A stretch of DNA of 7,122 bases, taken from Neisseria lactamica (GTDB taxonomy: Bacteria > Pseudomonadota > Gammaproteobacteria > Burkholderiales > Neisseriaceae). The number at the start of each line of letters is the position of its first letter. Position 1 is the stretch's first letter. The stretch covers positions 1-7,122 of the forward strand of contig JUNU01000445.1 of assembly GCA_001067655.1 (NCBI GenBank). Reading direction: 5' to 3'. The notes below the pieces were generated by a model. The model searched no databases. It had not been told where the DNA came from and was given only the letters and a program-made list of their open reading frames with translations. Both the position numbers and the translations under genes were made by a program. Positions 5,609 to 7,122 of the stretch are shown one piece after another.

Positions 5609-5732
5609 CCGTAGCGTGGGCTTCGCCCACGAACCCCATAAATACAAAAAGGTCGTCTGAAACCCAACTTTCAGACGACCTTCTTTCTAATCCCATCTAC
5701 TTCATCGCAGCCTTCAACGCAAACGCTGCCAG
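5609..5732. repeat. Duplicated gene-end/terminator block, copy B
   Basis: Reference copy of the block also present at 5281-5408. It begins with a perfect 7-bp hairpin repeat (5611-5632), then CATAAATACAAAAAGGTCGT, the terminator at 5649-5682, and runs into the last codons of the YqjK-like gene. A degenerate uptake sequence (AAATCGTCTGAA, 5593-5604) lies just before it. Confidence 0.6.
5649..5682 (-). terminator. Terminator of the yqjDEK-like operon (uptake-sequence pair)
   Basis: AGGTCGTCTGAA (5650-5661) and its inverse (5670-5681) give perfect 14-base arms, 5649-5662 and 5669-5682, with a 6-base loop. On the minus strand the stem is followed by a T-run (TTTTTGTATTT, shared with stem bases), 15 bases after the stop codon of the YqjK-like gene. 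Position and T-run both point to minus-strand termination. Confidence 0.88.
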
Positions 5733-5966
5733 CAGTGCGCCGAAGCGGTATTTGCGCGGAATGGCGAGTCCTGCCGTTTTATACAGCAGGCTTGTCTGCG
5801 TCAGCTCGTTGCCCAAATCCAGCAGCTTCATCAGCGTGTCCGACTTGCGCTCTTCCTGTTCCTTCAATTTGCGCTGTTTCAAATACGATGCCTCAATCCT
5901 CAGGCGGACGAGTTTGGCTTCCAGTTGCAGCAGTTCGCGTGCTTCATCGCGTTCCGTTTTATTCAT
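5697..5966 (-). CDS. YqjK-like small protein (89 aa), last gene of operon
   Basis: Residues 1-50 are highly charged and helical (ELLQLEAKLVRLRIEASYLK, then a KEQEER stretch), compatible with a coiled coil. A basic, weakly hydrophobic C-terminal helix follows (RKYRFGALLAAFALKAAMK). Size and place after the DUF883 and YqjE-like genes match E. coli yqjK, whose role is unknown; the assignment rests mostly on gene order. The start at 5966 (MNKTERDE) is chosen because AAGGAGGGG lies a few bases upstream; a longer frame to 6095 would run through the upstream gene out of frame. It overlaps the preceding gene by 8 bases, implying translational coupling. The operon terminator follows directly. Confidence 0.8.
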   Translation of the reverse strand: MNKTERDEARELLQLEAKLVRLRIEASYLKQRKLKEQEERKSDTLMKLLDLGNELTQTSLLYKTAGLAIPRKYRFGALLAAFALKAAMK

Positions 5967-6357
5967 CGTCCCCTCCTTCCTGCATATCTTGACCGCGCAG
6001 GCAGGCGATGTCTGCCCGGATGTCCTGCAAGGTTGCCGCGATTTGGTTGTTTTGGCTGCGCCAGCCTTTCGACACTTTGCCGAACAGGACCGCAATGACG
6101 ATCAGGCAGACGGCAGCAGTCCCGAAAAATACCCATATTGCCGCGGTATCCGACAACACGCGGTTTAGTCCGAAAAGCAGGCTGATGAATACAATCAGCA
6201 GCAATATGCCCGATACGACCAACCATATGATGATGCGGAACACGTTTTCCGCCTGCTCCGCCAAATCCAGATTCAAAATCTGCAACCGCAGCAAAAGCAA
6301 ATCAATACCTTGATTCAGCAGCGTTTTCGCATGTTCAATATTTTGTCTGATACCCAT
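5959..6357 (-). CDS. YqjE-like / phage-holin-superfamily membrane protein (132 aa)
   Basis: An N-terminal amphipathic helix (about 8-40, TLLNQGIDLLLLRLQILNLD) precedes two transmembrane helices (about 42-63, IIIWLVVSGILLLIVFISLL, and 72-94, AAIWVFFGTAAVCLIVIAVL). A charged cytoplasmic tail ends GGDDE. This is the architecture of YqjE proteins (Pfam 'holin-X, holin superfamily III'), small inner-membrane proteins encoded beside YqjD. The holin label is structural and does not imply lysis. ATG 6357 has a modest ribosome site (AGGGA some 11 bases upstream, CGGA nearer). Its 3' end overlaps the YqjK-like start by 8 bases. Role unknown; neighbours suggest envelope or stationary-phase function. Confidence 0.85.
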   Translation of the reverse strand: MGIRQNIEHAKTLLNQGIDLLLLRLQILNLDLAEQAENVFRIIIWLVVSGILLLIVFISLLFGLNRVLSDTAAIWVFFGTAAVCLIVIAVLFGKVSKGWRSQNNQIAATLQDIRADIACLRGQDMQEGGDDE

Positions 6358-6404
6358 ATTCCGATTTCCCTGATTGTTCCGAAACGGACAATCCGAAGGC
6401 TTTG

Positions 6405-6416
6405 GGGTCGTCTGAA
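6405..6416 (+). other. Single variant DNA uptake sequence
   Basis: GGGTCGTCTGAA differs from the AGGTCGTCTGAA dialect only at base 1, keeping the 10-base core. It is unpaired, unlike the other copies, and lies in the 141-base gap between the DUF883 and YqjE-like genes. Confidence 0.55.
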
Positions 6417-6442
6417 ACCTTTGCCGACCCGAATAAGCAAAC

Positions 6443-6482
6443 GCCGCCGGAACAAGATTTCGGGAAATCGTGTCCGGACGGC
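6443..6482 (-). terminator. Imperfect hairpin between DUF883 and YqjE-like genes
   Basis: GCCGCCGGAACAAGATTT and AAATCGTGTCCGGACGGC pair over about 16 positions with two bulges and one mismatch around a CGGG loop. It lies 16 bases after the DUF883 gene stop on the minus strand. The outer arm on that strand, ATGCCGTCCGGA, is two changes from the meningococcal uptake sequence ATGCCGTCTGAA, so it may be a decayed uptake-sequence pair. No T-run follows, so at best it attenuates transcription into the downstream genes. Confidence 0.4.
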
Positions 6483-6498
6483 ATTCATGTTTGACCGA

Positions 6499-6933
6499 TT
6501 ATCGGCGGTTCAGCAATACGCCGACGACCAAGCCCGCCAGTGCGGCAAAGCCCATTGCGTAATAAGGTTTGTCGTGTACGGCTGCATCGGCTTGGCGTGC
6601 GCCGCGTTTGATGCGGTCGCCCGCTTCTTCTCCAAACTCGGCAAAGCGTTTTTTACCTTCTTTGAAACGCTCTTCTGCCAATTCTTCAAATTCGTCGTAT
6701 TTTTCGCGCGCGCGGTCAGCGTGGTATTTGATTCGGTCACCGGCTTCTTCTTGGAAGTCATGCAAACGATCCTTAGCAGCTTCAAGTTTCTCCTGCAATT
6801 TGGCTTTGGCTTTTTTGCCTTCTTCCGAGCCGACTTCTACGCCTTTGCTGTACAGCTCTTCAACATCGCTCATCACGTCTTGGATGTCTTTCAACAAAGC
6901 TTCTTTGCGGGATTCAAAATCATGCTTTCTCAT
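6499..6933 (-). CDS. DUF883 (ElaB/YqjD-type) tail-anchored coiled-coil protein
   Basis: A 144-aa protein: long charged helices (about 5-118) rich in Glu/Lys/Ala and a C-terminal membrane anchor AMGFAALAGLVVGVLLNRR (126-144), preceded by HDKPYY. This is the hallmark of DUF883/YqjD/ElaB. E. coli YqjD tethers ribosomes to the inner membrane in stationary phase; whether this homologue does so is unknown. It is longer than E. coli YqjD (about 100 aa) because the coiled region carries an internal repeat: EEAGDRIK occurs at 62-69 and again at 102-109, a 40-residue period. ATG 6933 is preferred over ATG 6954 because AAGGAG lies about six bases before it. First gene of the operon, with its own promoter. 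Confidence 0.9.
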   Translation of the reverse strand: MRKHDFESRKEALLKDIQDVMSDVEELYSKGVEVGSEEGKKAKAKLQEKLEAAKDRLHDFQEEAGDRIKYHADRAREKYDEFEELAEERFKEGKKRFAEFGEEAGDRIKRGARQADAAVHDKPYYAMGFAALAGLVVGVLLNRR

Positions 6934-6964
6934 TACCTTCTCCTTGATGTCCATGTGGGTGAAA

Positions 6965-6985
6965 TAACAGATTATTCATCTGTTA
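6965..6985. promoter_or_regulatory. Perfect 8-bp inverted repeat at the predicted start of transcription
   Basis: TAACAGAT (6965-6972) and ATCTGTTA (6978-6985) are exact inverses around TATTC. They lie 4 bases downstream of the -10 box of the DUF883 operon, so the first transcribed base falls inside the right arm. The symmetry and position fit a repressor operator; a leader hairpin in the mRNA is the alternative. Confidence 0.45.
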
Positions 6986-6989
6986 ACTG

Positions 6990-7017
6990 ATTATAACCCC
7001 TTTACACTTCTTCTCAA
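6990..7017 (-). promoter_or_regulatory. Sigma70-type promoter of the DUF883/yqjDEK-like operon
   Basis: On the minus strand TTGAGA (7012-7017, 5 of 6 to consensus) is followed after 16 bases by a perfect TATAAT (6990-6995). Expected initiation is near 6983, giving a leader of about 50 bases before ATG 6933. Confidence 0.65.
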
Positions 7018-7122
7018 GTCAATTCGGCTAAAGGTGGTTTGAAAACATGTAAAGATTAACGCGGGAGATAAAAGGTCTTTGGATTCGGATTTCAAGTGCA
7101 ACACTAGTGTATCAGTGGTTTG
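7018..7122. other. No gene seen; possible end of a repeat or insertion sequence at the window edge
   Basis: I find no convincing reading frame here. The last ~35 bases (from about 7088: GGATTTCAAGTGCAACACTA, then GTGTATCAGTGGTTTG) resemble, from memory, a terminal sequence of neisserial IS30-family elements, and include the 10-base palindrome ACACTAGTGT (7102-7111). Most of any such element would lie beyond the window, so this is weak. Confidence 0.3.

Noticed and set aside
5281..5690. Possible CRISPR-like array of repeats
   Set aside because: Repeats are uptake sequences, dRS3 units and a two-copy block with irregular spacing; no regular repeat-spacer pattern and no cas gene.
5421..5696. 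91-aa minus-strand frame over the dRS3 element
   Set aside because: Encoded entirely by terminator, hairpin and mosaic repeats; a recurrent false gene in Neisseria intergenic repeats.
5512..6168. 218-aa plus-strand open frame over the repeat field and YqjK-like gene
   Set aside because: It begins inside a dRS3 unit and runs antisense to two overlapping operon genes; Ser/Arg-rich shadow composition.
6934..6954. Upstream ATG adding 7 residues to the DUF883 protein
   Set aside because: AAGGAG falls within this extension at ideal distance from the ATG at 6933, and no ribosome site precedes 6954.
6310..6990. 226-aa plus-strand open frame across the DUF883 gene
   Set aside because: Its Phe/Ala-rich 'membrane' look is the reverse complement of Glu/Lys-rich coiled-coil codons. 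The DUF883 gene on the other strand has a ribosome site, promoter and family match.

Overview
The window looks like chromosomal DNA of a commensal Neisseria. Three signals support this. There are eight exact copies of the 12-base DNA uptake sequence AGGTCGTCTGAA, arranged as four inverted pairs. This is the 'mucosa-type' dialect (N. mucosa/sicca/subflava-like species) and not the ATGCCGTCTGAA form of meningococcus and gonococcus, which I do not see. There are Correia repeat enclosed elements (CREE) and a dRS3-bounded mosaic repeat, both typical of Neisseria. The bamD (comL), rluD and pgeF proteins are Neisseria-like in sequence. Species-level assignment is an inference.

Layout. 1-324: no gene; one CREE nested inside another, then a long-loop uptake-sequence hairpin downstream of pgeF. 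325-3684 (minus strand): rluD (23S rRNA pseudouridine synthase), a two-helix membrane protein of unknown function whose start codon lies one base after the rluD stop, two small tandem paralogues (110 and 96 aa) separated by what looks like a decayed coding fragment, and pgeF (peptidoglycan editing factor). In E. coli rluD and pgeF (yfiH) are neighbours, so the AT-rich trio looks like an insertion into a conserved pair. 3683-4489 (plus strand): bamD, diverging from rluD with start codons that overlap in the tetranucleotide CATG, so each gene's 5' signals must lie inside the other's coding sequence. 4490-4893: a strong uptake-sequence terminator, a 22-base hairpin repeat and a complete 107-bp CREE. 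4894-5259: an AT-rich 121-aa protein resembling DUF3969. 5260-5696: an intergenic repeat field with two copies of a roughly 125-bp block (hairpin repeat, uptake-sequence terminator and apparently the 3' end of a gene) flanking a dRS3-RS-dRS3 mosaic element. 5697-6933 (minus strand): a three-gene envelope operon like E. coli yqjD-yqjE-yqjK, encoding a DUF883 coiled-coil tail-anchored protein, a two-helix holin-superfamily-like membrane protein and a small YqjK-like protein. Upstream of it are a good sigma70-type promoter and a perfect inverted repeat at the predicted transcription start. 7018-7122: no gene; the last ~40 bases resemble the end of a repeat or IS.

How the genes fit together. bamD (outer-membrane protein assembly), pgeF (muropeptide quality control) and the yqjDEK-like set all concern the envelope, and rluD serves the ribosome. 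The accessory content is the trio between rluD and pgeF and the DUF3969-like gene. I find no complete new defence or mobile system. The most unusual items are the nested CREE, the tandem small-protein island with its remnant, the overlapping divergent starts of rluD/bamD, and the duplicated gene-end/terminator block around the mosaic repeat.
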